The notes under the pieces are model-generated. The model ran no database searches. It saw nothing but the letters and a program-made list of their open reading frames with translations, and had not been told where the DNA came from. Below are positions 49,631 to 57,406 of a stretch of DNA of 64,000 nt, one piece after another. The position numbers and the translations under genes are program-made. Each line of letters starts with the position of its first letter. Position 1 is the stretch's first letter. This DNA comes from Pleurocapsa minor GSE-CHR-MK 17-07R (GTDB lineage: Bacteria; Chloroflexota; Anaerolineae; Aggregatilineales; Phototrophicaceae), in the NCBI GenBank assembly GCA_019359125.1, contig JAHHHY010000004.1:62001-126000 (forward strand). Direction: 5' to 3'.

Positions 49631-51013
49631 TCACCCGTCGACCAGGATTTTGTCCACGGCGGCGGCCAGCTCGCGCAGGTTGCTCACCTTATACACGGCA
49701 GTCGCGGCCTGTGCGTACAAATGCATATCGCTGTCGCCACTTCCCCACTGATGCTGCGGCTCCGGATTGAACCAGATCAGGCGGCGCGCCCGGCGCATGA
49801 TGTCCTGCGCGAGGTCGGTGCGCGGATTGTTGTAGTTGTTGCGCCCGTCGCCCAGGATGATGACGGTCGTTTTGCTGGACATCTTACCCATGTGGTCTTT
49901 GCTGAAGGTGTCCAGGCTGTGGCCGAGGTCAGTGTTGTAGTAGCCGGGGCGATTCTCGTTCAGCACCAGCCCGACCGCCGTCTGCGGCTCATTTTCGTTG
50001 AAGACCATGCTGATATCGACCAGATCGCCGATGAAGACGAAGCTGTCTGTGCGCGCCACCTGGTCCTGAAGCTCGTAAATCAGCGTGAGCAGGAATTCGG
50101 CGCAGTAGCGCATGCTGGTGCTGATGTCGCAGATGAGCACGAGGGCAGGCTTGACATGTTTGGTGCGGAAACGCATCTCGATCGGCACAGCGTCGTAGCG
50201 CATATTGGCGCGCATCATGCGGCGCGTGTCCAGCGTGCCCGCTTTGGCGCGGCGCTGGCGCAGGGCGGCGCGGCTGCGCAGGCGGGCGGCCAGGCGGCGG
50301 ATTTCATCGCGAATCTGGTCGACCTGTTCGTCGCTCAGGCGCGTAAAGGGCACATCAAGCAGGTCCGGGCGCGGTTCCGGCTCGCGGTTGGCCATGCGCT
50401 CGGCCAGCGACGCGCCGGTAAACTGCGAGACCTGGTCGGTCAGGCCATCGGCATTCTGCTGCAGCATCTCGCGAATCTGGTCCATCGCCTCGGCGCTCAT
50501 GCCCATCTGCGCCAGCATCTCCATCAACTGCTGGATCATGTCCTGAATCTGCTTCAGGCTGAGCTGCTGCTGCATGCGGCGCTCCATCCACGGGCGCGCC
50601 TGCATGCTATCGGCCTGGCTCATGCCGGTCTGTTCGGCGGCCTGTTCCAGCTGGTCGCGGCTGAACGGCTGGCCCTGCATCAGCTGGTTCATCAGGTCAC
50701 GCAGCGCCTGCATATCGCCCATCAGCGCCTGCAGGGCTTCCTGCAAGGTGGCCTGCTGGTCGGGCGTCAGCTCGCTGGGGATATTCTGCATCGGCGGGCG
50801 TCCGCCGCCGAAATACAGCGGGAAGAAATAGTCAAACGTCCCCTGGTCGCGATTTTCCTTGACCAGCGTCGTCTTCATGGCAGAGCGAAACAGTTCGCGG
50901 TCGCCCACGCCCACGACCTCCACGCCGCGCATCGCGTCCATGCTTTCGGCCAGCGAAATGCGGACGCCAGCCGCGCGCAGCACGCGGATGAAATCGACCA
51001 TGCGCTTGTCCAT
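49631..51013 (-). CDS. VWA-domain protein, CoxE type
   Basis: The 460-residue protein has an N-terminal helical region (VDFIRVLRAAGVRISLAESM), a Gln/Met-rich helical middle (about 105-215), and a VWA domain. The MIDAS motif is near residue 295 (ICDISTSM). CoxE-like proteins work with MoxR-type AAA ATPases to mature metalloenzymes such as CO dehydrogenase. No MoxR gene is adjacent. TATAAT at 51053-51048 gives a leader of about 30 bases to ATG 51013. An ATG at 51049 overlaps the -10 box and is ruled out. Confidence 0.85.
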   Translation of the reverse strand: MDKRMVDFIRVLRAAGVRISLAESMDAMRGVEVVGVGDRELFRSAMKTTLVKENRDQGTFDYFFPLYFGGGRPPMQNIPSELTPDQQATLQEALQALMGDMQALRDLMNQLMQGQPFSRDQLEQAAEQTGMSQADSMQARPWMERRMQQQLSLKQIQDMIQQLMEMLAQMGMSAEAMDQIREMLQQNADGLTDQVSQFTGASLAERMANREPEPRPDLLDVPFTRLSDEQVDQIRDEIRRLAARLRSRAALRQRRAKAGTLDTRRMMRANMRYDAVPIEMRFRTKHVKPALVLICDISTSMRYCAEFLLTLIYELQDQVARTDSFVFIGDLVDISMVFNENEPQTAVGLVLNENRPGYYNTDLGHSLDTFSKDHMGKMSSKTTVIILGDGRNNYNNPRTDLAQDIMRRARRLIWFNPEPQHQWGSGDSDMHLYAQAATAVYKVSNLRELAAAVDKILVDG

Positions 51014-51172
51014 CAGGGAAAGCCTCGTTGTCTCGACGATAGCCTCCATTATAGGCAGTCGTGATGAGAAAAGGGTGATTCCCGCCTGACGGTTTTCCCT
51101 GTCCCTTTGGTTAGCCCGCTGTTATGCAGTTTTAGAAACCGCCTCACCTATTAGGGCATTGACCTAACGATG

Positions 51173-51316
51173 ATTTGAACCGCCAAGACGCCAGGAACGC
51201 CAGGATTTAAGGTTTAGAGGCCGGCTGGCAATCAACCTTCAGCTTTATCACCTGTTTTGAGAGTCGATGCGTATAAGCGCTCCGCGCCTTGAACCAGCAT
51301 GGCGTCTTGGCGGTTA
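51173..51316. repeat. Inverted pair of CCGCCAAGACGCC repeats
   Basis: The left copy (51173-51210) reads ATTTGAACCGCCAAGACGCC, then AGGAACGCCAGGATTTAA. The right copy (51299-51316) has ATGGCGTCTTGGCGGTTA in inverse. About 90 bases lie between them. The layout is that of a small element with inverted ends. Confidence 0.7.
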
Positions 51317-51364
51317 ATCACTCTTTTGCAATCCAGAGGTTATGCAGATGGGCGCATCCTCGCC

Positions 51365-51370
51365 TATAAT
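51365..51370 (+). promoter_or_regulatory. -10 box of the LysE-type gene
   Basis: TATAAT is followed by a leader of about 15 bases that includes AAGGAGAG, then TTG 51392. No -35 box is clear. Confidence 0.5.
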
Positions 51371-51391
51371 GTAGCCGAAGGAGAGTGACCC

Positions 51392-52033
51392 TTGACTGAC
51401 TTTTTCAGCAGCCTCGCCAGCGGCCTGCCGCGTGGCACAACCGCCGGACTGCTGCCCGGCCCATTGCAAACCGTGCTGATTCAGCGCACGCTGGCGCTGG
51501 GCTGGCGACGCAGCATCATCGGCATACTGGCGCCACCCCTCAGCGATATTCCGGTCATCCTGCTGGTGGTGGTGCTGTTCCGGTCGCTGCCGGATACCAT
51601 CATCGACCTGATCCGCATCGCCGGCGGGCTGTTCCTGCTGTGGCTGGCGTGGGGCGGATTCAAAGGCTGGCGCGCCGGCCAGTCGATCGGCGCAGGAGAC
51701 AGCACAGCACCAGTCGACACGTCGTCCAACATACGCTTCCTGTGGCGCATGCTGCTCGTCAGCCTGATGGGGCCGGGGCCATGGGTATTCTGGGCCACCG
51801 TCAACGGGCCGATTTTCACCGATGCCATCCGCATCTCGCCGCTGAACGGGCTGGGCTTCCTGATCGGCTTTTACGTGCCCTTCATGCTGATTCTGGCCGG
51901 CTGGATCTTCCTGTTCGACCGCCTGCGCCTGCTGAATCCGCGCATCACGCGGGCGCTGCTGCTGGTTACGGTGGTGGTGCTGGCGCTGCTGGGATTGCAG
52001 CTCATCGCGCAGGGGCTGGGCATCATCGCATAG
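51392..52033 (+). CDS. LysE-family exporter
   Basis: The 213-residue protein has six membrane helices and the N-terminal LysE/RhtB pattern, with a P-G-P turn in TAGLLPGPLQTVLIQRTLA. Later helices include LLVSLMGPGPWVFWATVNGP. The family exports amino acids or related small solutes. The substrate is unknown. TTG 51392 is used, with AAGGAGAG 7 bases before it. It is followed after 72 bases by a hypothetical gene with its own -10 box. Confidence 0.82.
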   Translation: MTDFFSSLASGLPRGTTAGLLPGPLQTVLIQRTLALGWRRSIIGILAPPLSDIPVILLVVVLFRSLPDTIIDLIRIAGGLFLLWLAWGGFKGWRAGQSIGAGDSTAPVDTSSNIRFLWRMLLVSLMGPGPWVFWATVNGPIFTDAIRISPLNGLGFLIGFYVPFMLILAGWIFLFDRLRLLNPRITRALLLVTVVVLALLGLQLIAQGLGIIA

Positions 52034-52105
52034 AAAAAAGTCTGACGGTATACTTAAGCGATACGTGACGCATCCGCAGATAGGATGTCACCCGGTAAGG
52101 AAGCC

Positions 52106-52909
52106 ATGTTGTCTGATGCACGCCTGGAAATCGCTCTGATCGCCGCTGCCCGACGCCACGCGCCGTCGCTGGTGCCCGCTGGCTGGGCGCATGCCGGGGA
52201 TTATCGCGCGCCGCTGGGCCTGCTGGCGGGCGAGCTGGCGCGTCATCATCTGCTTGCCACCACCGGCGTGTCTGATAATCAGGATGGGCTGGCGGGCATG
52301 CGCTATAACGACTGGGCGGGGCTGTATACCGCGCTGTACACGCGCATCAGCGGCGCGCTGTTCCCGTCATATCCGGAAGTCAGCGCATTTTATGCGGACG
52401 ATCAGTTTCCGCCGATCCTGCTGGTGCATGGGCAGGTGATGCCCGTCATCGACGCCATCGCCCGCTATATCGTGCCGTTTGTGGCCGCCAAACAGGGGTC
52501 ACATGTCGCGGACCTGGAGCTGCTGGGTCTGATCGACAAGGTGCTGCTGGCGCTGGAGGGCGATGATCTGGCGCGCGCGGACTATCGCGGGGTGCAGGGC
52601 GAATGCGCCGCCATCGTGCGCGCCCTGCTGGACTGCGGCGTGCGCCAACATTCATTGGTGCCGCCCGCCGACGAGCTGGGGCTGATTACCCTGCCGACCG
52701 ACCTGCCCGCGAACGCGCCGGCACCGCCGCCACCCCCGGCCGAGCTGCCGGAGACCGGTCAACTGGCCGCCCTGCCGGACCTGCCCCCTTCCCTGCCAGA
52801 GGATGACCCGCTGCCGTTTCGCGCGGGCGATGTGCCGATTTTCTTTAGCCCGAAACGGACGGCAGAAGGCCAGAAGCGCCGTCCCCCTGTACCCGACCTG
52901 CCGGAGTAG
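52106..52909 (+). CDS. Soluble protein with Pro-rich C-terminus, unknown function
   Basis: The 267-residue protein is mostly helical in its first 190 residues (LEIALIAAARRHAPSLVPAG). A Pro-rich tail follows (NAPAPPPPPAELPETGQLAA), with a polar end. No domain is recognised. ATG 52106 has TAAGGAAG upstream. An ATG at 52085 is also in frame but has a poorly spaced site. TATACT at 52049-52054 is a possible -10 box. The next gene starts 5 bases after its stop, so the two form an operon. Confidence 0.6.
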   Translation: MLSDARLEIALIAAARRHAPSLVPAGWAHAGDYRAPLGLLAGELARHHLLATTGVSDNQDGLAGMRYNDWAGLYTALYTRISGALFPSYPEVSAFYADDQFPPILLVHGQVMPVIDAIARYIVPFVAAKQGSHVADLELLGLIDKVLLALEGDDLARADYRGVQGECAAIVRALLDCGVRQHSLVPPADELGLITLPTDLPANAPAPPPPPAELPETGQLAALPDLPPSLPEDDPLPFRAGDVPIFFSPKRTAEGQKRRPPVPDLPE

Positions 52910-52914
52910 ACCTG

Positions 52915-53883
52915 ATGAACAGACGTATCACCGCCATCCTGCTGACGTGCTGCGCGCTCGTGCCCTCGCTGGCGCTGGCACAGATGACGCCGACCCCCGA
53001 TCCGGCCGTTTCGGTTCCGGCAGCCGAGCCCACCTTTGATCCGCTGGCCTTGACGCAGCGCCAGCTGGAGGCACTGCCGATCCTGATCAATGTGCGCGCT
53101 GACATCGAAATCGCGGCGGACGCCTACTTCGGCGTCGGGTCGACGCGTCCGGAAGGCTGGGTGAGCAACCTCGACATCAACGACCCGCAGTTGGCCGTGC
53201 TGCTGCGCCTGAATCTGGAAATTCTGGCCGGGCTGATCTATGGCCCGGATGTGCGGCCGGACGGGTGGTTCGGCGCGATTTTCAGCACACCCAATGGCAT
53301 CGCCCGCGACCTGCGCCATGACCTGGAGCTGGTGGCCGACCGCGTCTCTGGCGCGCCGACGATTCGGCCCGCCGGCTGGCTGGGTGACAGCCCGGTCATG
53401 CGCTGCGACCGCGAGACGCAGGCGCTGGTCACGCTGCTGGAGCGTTCCGGTTATGTCGTCGGCATGGACTTCATGTCCGCCGACCCGTGCGCCGGCCTCG
53501 CGCTGGATGCCGCGCTGTATGCCGAACAGACGCTGATTCAGCCAGACCTGAGCAGTGGCTCAGCCGCGGCGGCCAACGGTGACAGCCCGGTCGTGTCGTC
53601 GGGCGGCGGCACTATCCTGCCCTTCCGCACCGACAGCCCGTTCGTGGTCGCGTTCCTCGACCGCGATGCGCGCCGCCGCGTAGGCGTGCTGCCCATCGGC
53701 GAGGGCTTCCGCCCGCTCAACCGCAGCGAGACCGAGTTCTCGAACATGATGCTGATCGGCGGCGATGGATTTGAGTTATACGTCGACTATACCACCACGC
53801 CGCTGACCACCTTTGAGTACTTTTCGCTCCAGCCCGCGGGCGAAGCTGGCGGCACATATTGCCAGGCCGCCTGGTGCGATTAG
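52915..53883 (+). CDS. Secreted protein of unknown function
   Basis: The 322-residue protein has a signal peptide (MNRRITAILLTCCALVPSLALAQ). A mixed domain follows with two similar blocks (YFGVGSTRPEGWVSN and IYGPDVRPDGWFG), which suggests an internal repeat built around R-P-x-G-W; a third, RPAGWLGD, follows. Its function is not known. The gap to the previous gene is 5 bases. A three-hairpin repeat begins 3 bases after its stop. Confidence 0.62.
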   Translation: MNRRITAILLTCCALVPSLALAQMTPTPDPAVSVPAAEPTFDPLALTQRQLEALPILINVRADIEIAADAYFGVGSTRPEGWVSNLDINDPQLAVLLRLNLEILAGLIYGPDVRPDGWFGAIFSTPNGIARDLRHDLELVADRVSGAPTIRPAGWLGDSPVMRCDRETQALVTLLERSGYVVGMDFMSADPCAGLALDAALYAEQTLIQPDLSSGSAAAANGDSPVVSSGGGTILPFRTDSPFVVAFLDRDARRRVGVLPIGEGFRPLNRSETEFSNMMLIGGDGFELYVDYTTTPLTTFEYFSLQPAGEAGGTYCQAAWCD

Positions 53884-53886
53884 ATT

Positions 53887-53971
53887 AGCCTCACCCCGTT
53901 TCGCTGCGCTCAACCGCCCCTCTCCACGTTGTGGAGAGGGGCAAAAACCCGCAGGGTTTTGGGGAGAGGTT
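53887..53971. repeat. Three-hairpin mosaic repeat, copy C
   Basis: The element starts AGCCTCACCCC. The left arm hairpin is GTTTCGCTGCGCTCAACC, the centre pairs GCCCCTCTCCAC with GTGGAGAGGGGC, and the right arm is AAAAACCCGCAGGGTTTT. The end (GGGGAGAGGTT) is degenerate. It is copy B turned around. Confidence 0.8.
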
Positions 53972-54041
53972 GAGAAATTGCGCCCGCCTGATTTACGCGG
54001 ACACACTGTTAACACATCTCATCACTCGAAAGGAAAGACCC

Positions 54042-54248
54042 ATGTCCAGACTGATTTCACTCGCCATTGGCATCGCCGTAGGCGCGCTGGTGGGGGCGGC
54101 TGTGGTCGCGCTGACCGCGCCTGCCACCGGCGACAAGCTGAAGGGCAATCTCAAACGCGGCTATGACGAGGCGATGGACGAGGCGCGACGCGCCAGTGAA
54201 GCACGCCGCGCCGAGCTGGAAGCCCAGCTAGGACGGCGCAGCCGTTAG
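54042..54248 (+). CDS. Small YtxH-like membrane protein
   Basis: The 68-residue protein has one N-terminal helix (LISLAIGIAVGALVGAAVVA) followed by T-A-P-x-x-G-D-K and a charged amphipathic tail (RGYDEAMDEARRASEARRAE), as in YtxH-domain proteins. These are stress-linked or of unknown role. AAGGAAAG precedes ATG 54042. The last 21 bases overlap the convergent protease gene. Confidence 0.72.
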   Translation: MSRLISLAIGIAVGALVGAAVVALTAPATGDKLKGNLKRGYDEAMDEARRASEARRAELEAQLGRRSR

Positions 54249-56132
54249 GCTGAACGCCATCGGAATGGTGGTGCCGCGCGCCATCGCGCCCAGTGTGATG
54301 ACCACGCGCCCCGTGCCTTCCGGCAGCGTGAACGATTCGTCCAGCACCATCAGCGGGCTGTCAACACTTTCCACGGGATAGCTGGCGCTGATGACGCCGG
54401 TGCGGGTGAACGCGCTCACATGCACCACGGCTGATTGTCGCGTGTAATTCTCCACCAATCCCCAGCCCTGCGCGTCCCAGCCGGAGCATTCGTCCTCGAA
54501 GTCCTCGCTGTAGCCCAGCGCGTCGATGCGCACATCATCGATGGCCAGCCCCTCGTCGTTCACGCCGTCGTCATTGACCACGGCGAAACGTACCAGCACC
54601 GTGCCGCCCGCGTACGGCGACAGGTCCACCTGCTGATCGATCCAGCCACCAGACGCGCCGTTATAGCCCGGGCCGTAGGTCACATTGTGCGGGTCAACGG
54701 TCGTCATACTCGCGCTTTCCAGCACATCCCAGGTCACGCCACCGTCAGCGCTGGCCAGCACATAGCCATAATCCCAGTTTTCTTCCAGCGCATAGTACAT
54801 GCGATAGTCCAGCGTCGCCTGCGTCACGCCCGACAGGTCAAACGCGCGCGTGAGTGAGGTAAACGCCTGGTCTGCGCGGGCGGCCAGCATGAAGCGCGTC
54901 TGATTGGTCCCTCCGTCGCTGATCAGCGCAGCATCGGCAGGCGCTTCCAGCAGGATATCGAGCGACTTGACGCCGTCCAGGTCGGTCAGTTCCCAGGATT
55001 GTGCCGCAAACTGCGACACTGAGCCCACCAGCCCGCGCACGCCATTGTTTCCGGTCGGCTCGGCATACTGCGGGCGAATGCGCCCATCCACGTTGACATA
55101 CTGATAGGCTGGGTCATCGGTCGCTTCAAACACGGTATTGGCCAGAATCCAGCGGCTGTACAAGTCCTCAAACGACATGCCAGTCGCCAGCATGACGGCA
55201 TCCTCAGCGCGCATGTCGGGAGGGGCATCCGCGATGGCCTGCACCGCCTCCAGCCCAAACTGCCCGTAGAGGTACCACAGGAACAGCAGCGAGGCACCAT
55301 AGTTAAAGCCCCGAAAATCGGACGCGAGGCTCCAGGCATTGAGCTGGGTATCCGCGCCATACTCCAGAAAGTCGGCCGCGAACCAGGCCTCGTCGTCATA
55401 CAGATACCACTGCGTGAATTCGCTGAAGCCTTCATTCAGCCACAGCTCGGTGGACGGGCGCTCGTTGAAGCGGATCATGTGCTGGAATTCATGCGCGATG
55501 ATGCTTTCCACGCTGTCCAGGTCGCCCAGCGCATCCAGGCTGAACAGGAACATCTCGCGCGCGTTGCCCGCCGGGGCAATGCCAGCAGGCACACTGTTAT
55601 CGCTGGAGAAATAGGCCGCGGCGCTGAAGCCCAGCTCGCTGGTGAACAGGCCGTGGATACGCGGGTCATTGTCCACGCCTGGATTGGCCTCGCTGCCCCA
55701 CAGCGCCCGCGTGCGGTCATACACACGCCGGTCAAAGCGGTCGGCCAGGCTGAGCAGATCACTGTCGCTGATGGCGTCACTGTCGCTGGTCTGCACCCAC
55801 AGATAGATGTATTCGCCCACCACGCGCAGCGTCGCGTCAACGGCCCGCGTCTCGTTGGAATCGCTGTCGATCACATAGAACGTGTCGATATCGCCGGCTT
55901 TATGGTCCGGGGGCTGCACCGGGATACCCGCATCAACATAGCCTTCCAGCGCCTCGGCCAATTGCACGCGGTCGCGAAACGGCACCGGCTCGGCCAGCAG
56001 CGCCGCCACCAGCGCGTCTGCATCGGCATCAGCCAGCAGGGCGCACACATCGGCATCGTTCAGCCCGTCCTGCGCAAACGCCGCAGGGGCCAGCAGCAGG
56101 CCAGCCAGAAGCAGTGAAAACAATCGTTTCAA
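54228..56132 (-). CDS. Secreted zinc metalloprotease with immune-inhibitor-A-like C-terminus
   Basis: The 634-residue protein has a signal peptide (MKRLFSLLLAGLLLAPAAFA), a long pro-region, and a zinc site His214-Glu215-His218 in IIAHEFQHMI with Glu234 in LNEGFSEF as a third ligand. The C-terminal half is a beta-sandwich (SADGGVTWDVLESAS, DLSPYAGGTVLVRFAVVN, LAIDDVRIDAL) like the M6 immune-inhibitor A C-terminal domain. It probably degrades extracellular protein. It overlaps the glycosyltransferase gene start region by 4 bases and the YtxH gene tail by 21 bases. Confidence 0.82.
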   Translation of the reverse strand: MKRLFSLLLAGLLLAPAAFAQDGLNDADVCALLADADADALVAALLAEPVPFRDRVQLAEALEGYVDAGIPVQPPDHKAGDIDTFYVIDSDSNETRAVDATLRVVGEYIYLWVQTSDSDAISDSDLLSLADRFDRRVYDRTRALWGSEANPGVDNDPRIHGLFTSELGFSAAAYFSSDNSVPAGIAPAGNAREMFLFSLDALGDLDSVESIIAHEFQHMIRFNERPSTELWLNEGFSEFTQWYLYDDEAWFAADFLEYGADTQLNAWSLASDFRGFNYGASLLFLWYLYGQFGLEAVQAIADAPPDMRAEDAVMLATGMSFEDLYSRWILANTVFEATDDPAYQYVNVDGRIRPQYAEPTGNNGVRGLVGSVSQFAAQSWELTDLDGVKSLDILLEAPADAALISDGGTNQTRFMLAARADQAFTSLTRAFDLSGVTQATLDYRMYYALEENWDYGYVLASADGGVTWDVLESASMTTVDPHNVTYGPGYNGASGGWIDQQVDLSPYAGGTVLVRFAVVNDDGVNDEGLAIDDVRIDALGYSEDFEDECSGWDAQGWGLVENYTRQSAVVHVSAFTRTGVISASYPVESVDSPLMVLDESFTLPEGTGRVVITLGAMARGTTIPMAFSLTAAPS

Positions 56133-57343
56133 GGGGTTTTCCGTTCGGCTATAAAGCGGATGATTTCGTCTGCGCCGCGCTCCTGCCCGCCTGCCGCGCG
56201 GAATCCTTCAGCAAGGCGAGCAGCCGTCTGTTTATACGACGGATTCTCAAAGATGCGCGTCGCGGCGGCGCGAATCTGCTCGGTGGACGGTGTGTCATCG
56301 GCCAGCATGACGCCCGCGCCCAGCTCCTGCACGCGCCCGGCCACGCCGCGCTGCTCCACCGTCTGCGGCACGACCAGCAGCGGCACGCCAAAATACAGCC
56401 CTTCATGCACGCTGTTCATGCCACCGTGGGTCACAAACAGCGCCGCCCGCTCCAGAATCTCCAGCTGCGGCACATGCGGCAGCGCGATCACGTTGGCGGG
56501 CAGCGGGCCCAGGTCTGACGGGCGCACGTGCCGTCCCAGCGACACGACCACCTGCACCTGCCAGGTCGCGAACGCATTCATGCAGGCGCGGAAAAATGTC
56601 AGGTTGTTATTGATGACAGTGCCCAGCGACACATAAATGACGGGCACGCCGGTCAGCCGGTCAAAGGGAAAATCGGGGCTGTCGGCGCGCGGGGCGATGC
56701 TGGGGCCGACGTAGCGCACATGGTCGCCAAAGGCGGCGGCATTCGGCTGAAACTCTGCTGATGTGAACGAGACAATCAGGTCGGCCGGGTTGAGCAGCGT
56801 TTCGGCAAAGCTGAGCGCTTTCACGCGATGTGCCCGTGCGATGCGCCGCGACGCTACAGCGTGGGCGGCCAGATGCTTCGCCCCGCGTGCCACCATGCCC
56901 GCCACGCCCGTCAGGCCCGCCTGCCTGACCAGCATGCCGGGATCAATAAACAGCAAACACATCGACTCGATGCGCGGCACATTCAGCGCCTGCCCGATCA
57001 GGTTGCCCCACGGGCACATCACGTCATACATCACATAGTCGGGCGGGTTTTCGCGCAGCGCGGGCAGCAGCGCATCCATCAGCTTCCCGGTTGCCTCGAT
57101 CAGATAGCGCGCGCTGTGCGGCGGATTGCTGCCATCGAGTTTTTCGCGCTCGAAGAAATCGGGCGGCACGATGTCCGCCGGATACGGGATGAACTGCGCG
57201 CCGGTCGCTTCCACTTTGGCGCGGTATGGTTCCGTCAGGTACACGCTGACCTGCTCACCGCGCCCCACCAGCGCCTGAATGAGCGGCAGCGATGGATTGA
57301 CATGCCCGGTCGTGGGCACGTTGAAAAATATGACTTGACTCAT
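56129..57343 (-). CDS. MGT/UGT-family glycosyltransferase
   Basis: The 404-residue protein begins with FFNVPTTGHVNPSLPLIQAL, the acceptor-domain start of macrolide/UDP-glycosyltransferases. It carries the donor motif LFVTHGGMNSVHEGLYFGVP. Such GT1 enzymes move sugars to small acceptors such as macrolides or lipids. AGGTGACACC lies before the ATG. It is coupled with the downstream protease gene by a 4-base overlap. The pairing of a small-molecule glycosyltransferase with a secreted protease has no evident metabolic logic. Confidence 0.88.
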   Translation of the reverse strand: MSQVIFFNVPTTGHVNPSLPLIQALVGRGEQVSVYLTEPYRAKVEATGAQFIPYPADIVPPDFFEREKLDGSNPPHSARYLIEATGKLMDALLPALRENPPDYVMYDVMCPWGNLIGQALNVPRIESMCLLFIDPGMLVRQAGLTGVAGMVARGAKHLAAHAVASRRIARAHRVKALSFAETLLNPADLIVSFTSAEFQPNAAAFGDHVRYVGPSIAPRADSPDFPFDRLTGVPVIYVSLGTVINNNLTFFRACMNAFATWQVQVVVSLGRHVRPSDLGPLPANVIALPHVPQLEILERAALFVTHGGMNSVHEGLYFGVPLLVVPQTVEQRGVAGRVQELGAGVMLADDTPSTEQIRAAATRIFENPSYKQTAARLAEGFRAAGGQERGADEIIRFIAERKTP

Positions 57344-57406
57344 GGTGTCACCTCATCTGGACAGACCAGCATACTCTGATGATAACTCTGTTTGACCGAA
57401 AGCCGC

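Larger units (their letters stand above)
51014..51391. other. Divergent intergenic region with a repeat pair and promoters
   Basis: This 378-base gap contains the CoxE-gene promoter, the inverted CCGCCAAGACGCC repeat pair (51173-51210 and 51299-51316) and the TATAAT box (51365-51370) of the LysE-type gene. No open frame has protein features. Confidence 0.7.

Noticed and set aside
49043-51064. 673-codon plus-strand open frame opposite msrB and the VWA gene
   Set aside because: It spans two well-supported minus-strand genes and the gap between them, including a palindrome. The composition (His, Ala, Arg, Gln) is that of a shadow frame.
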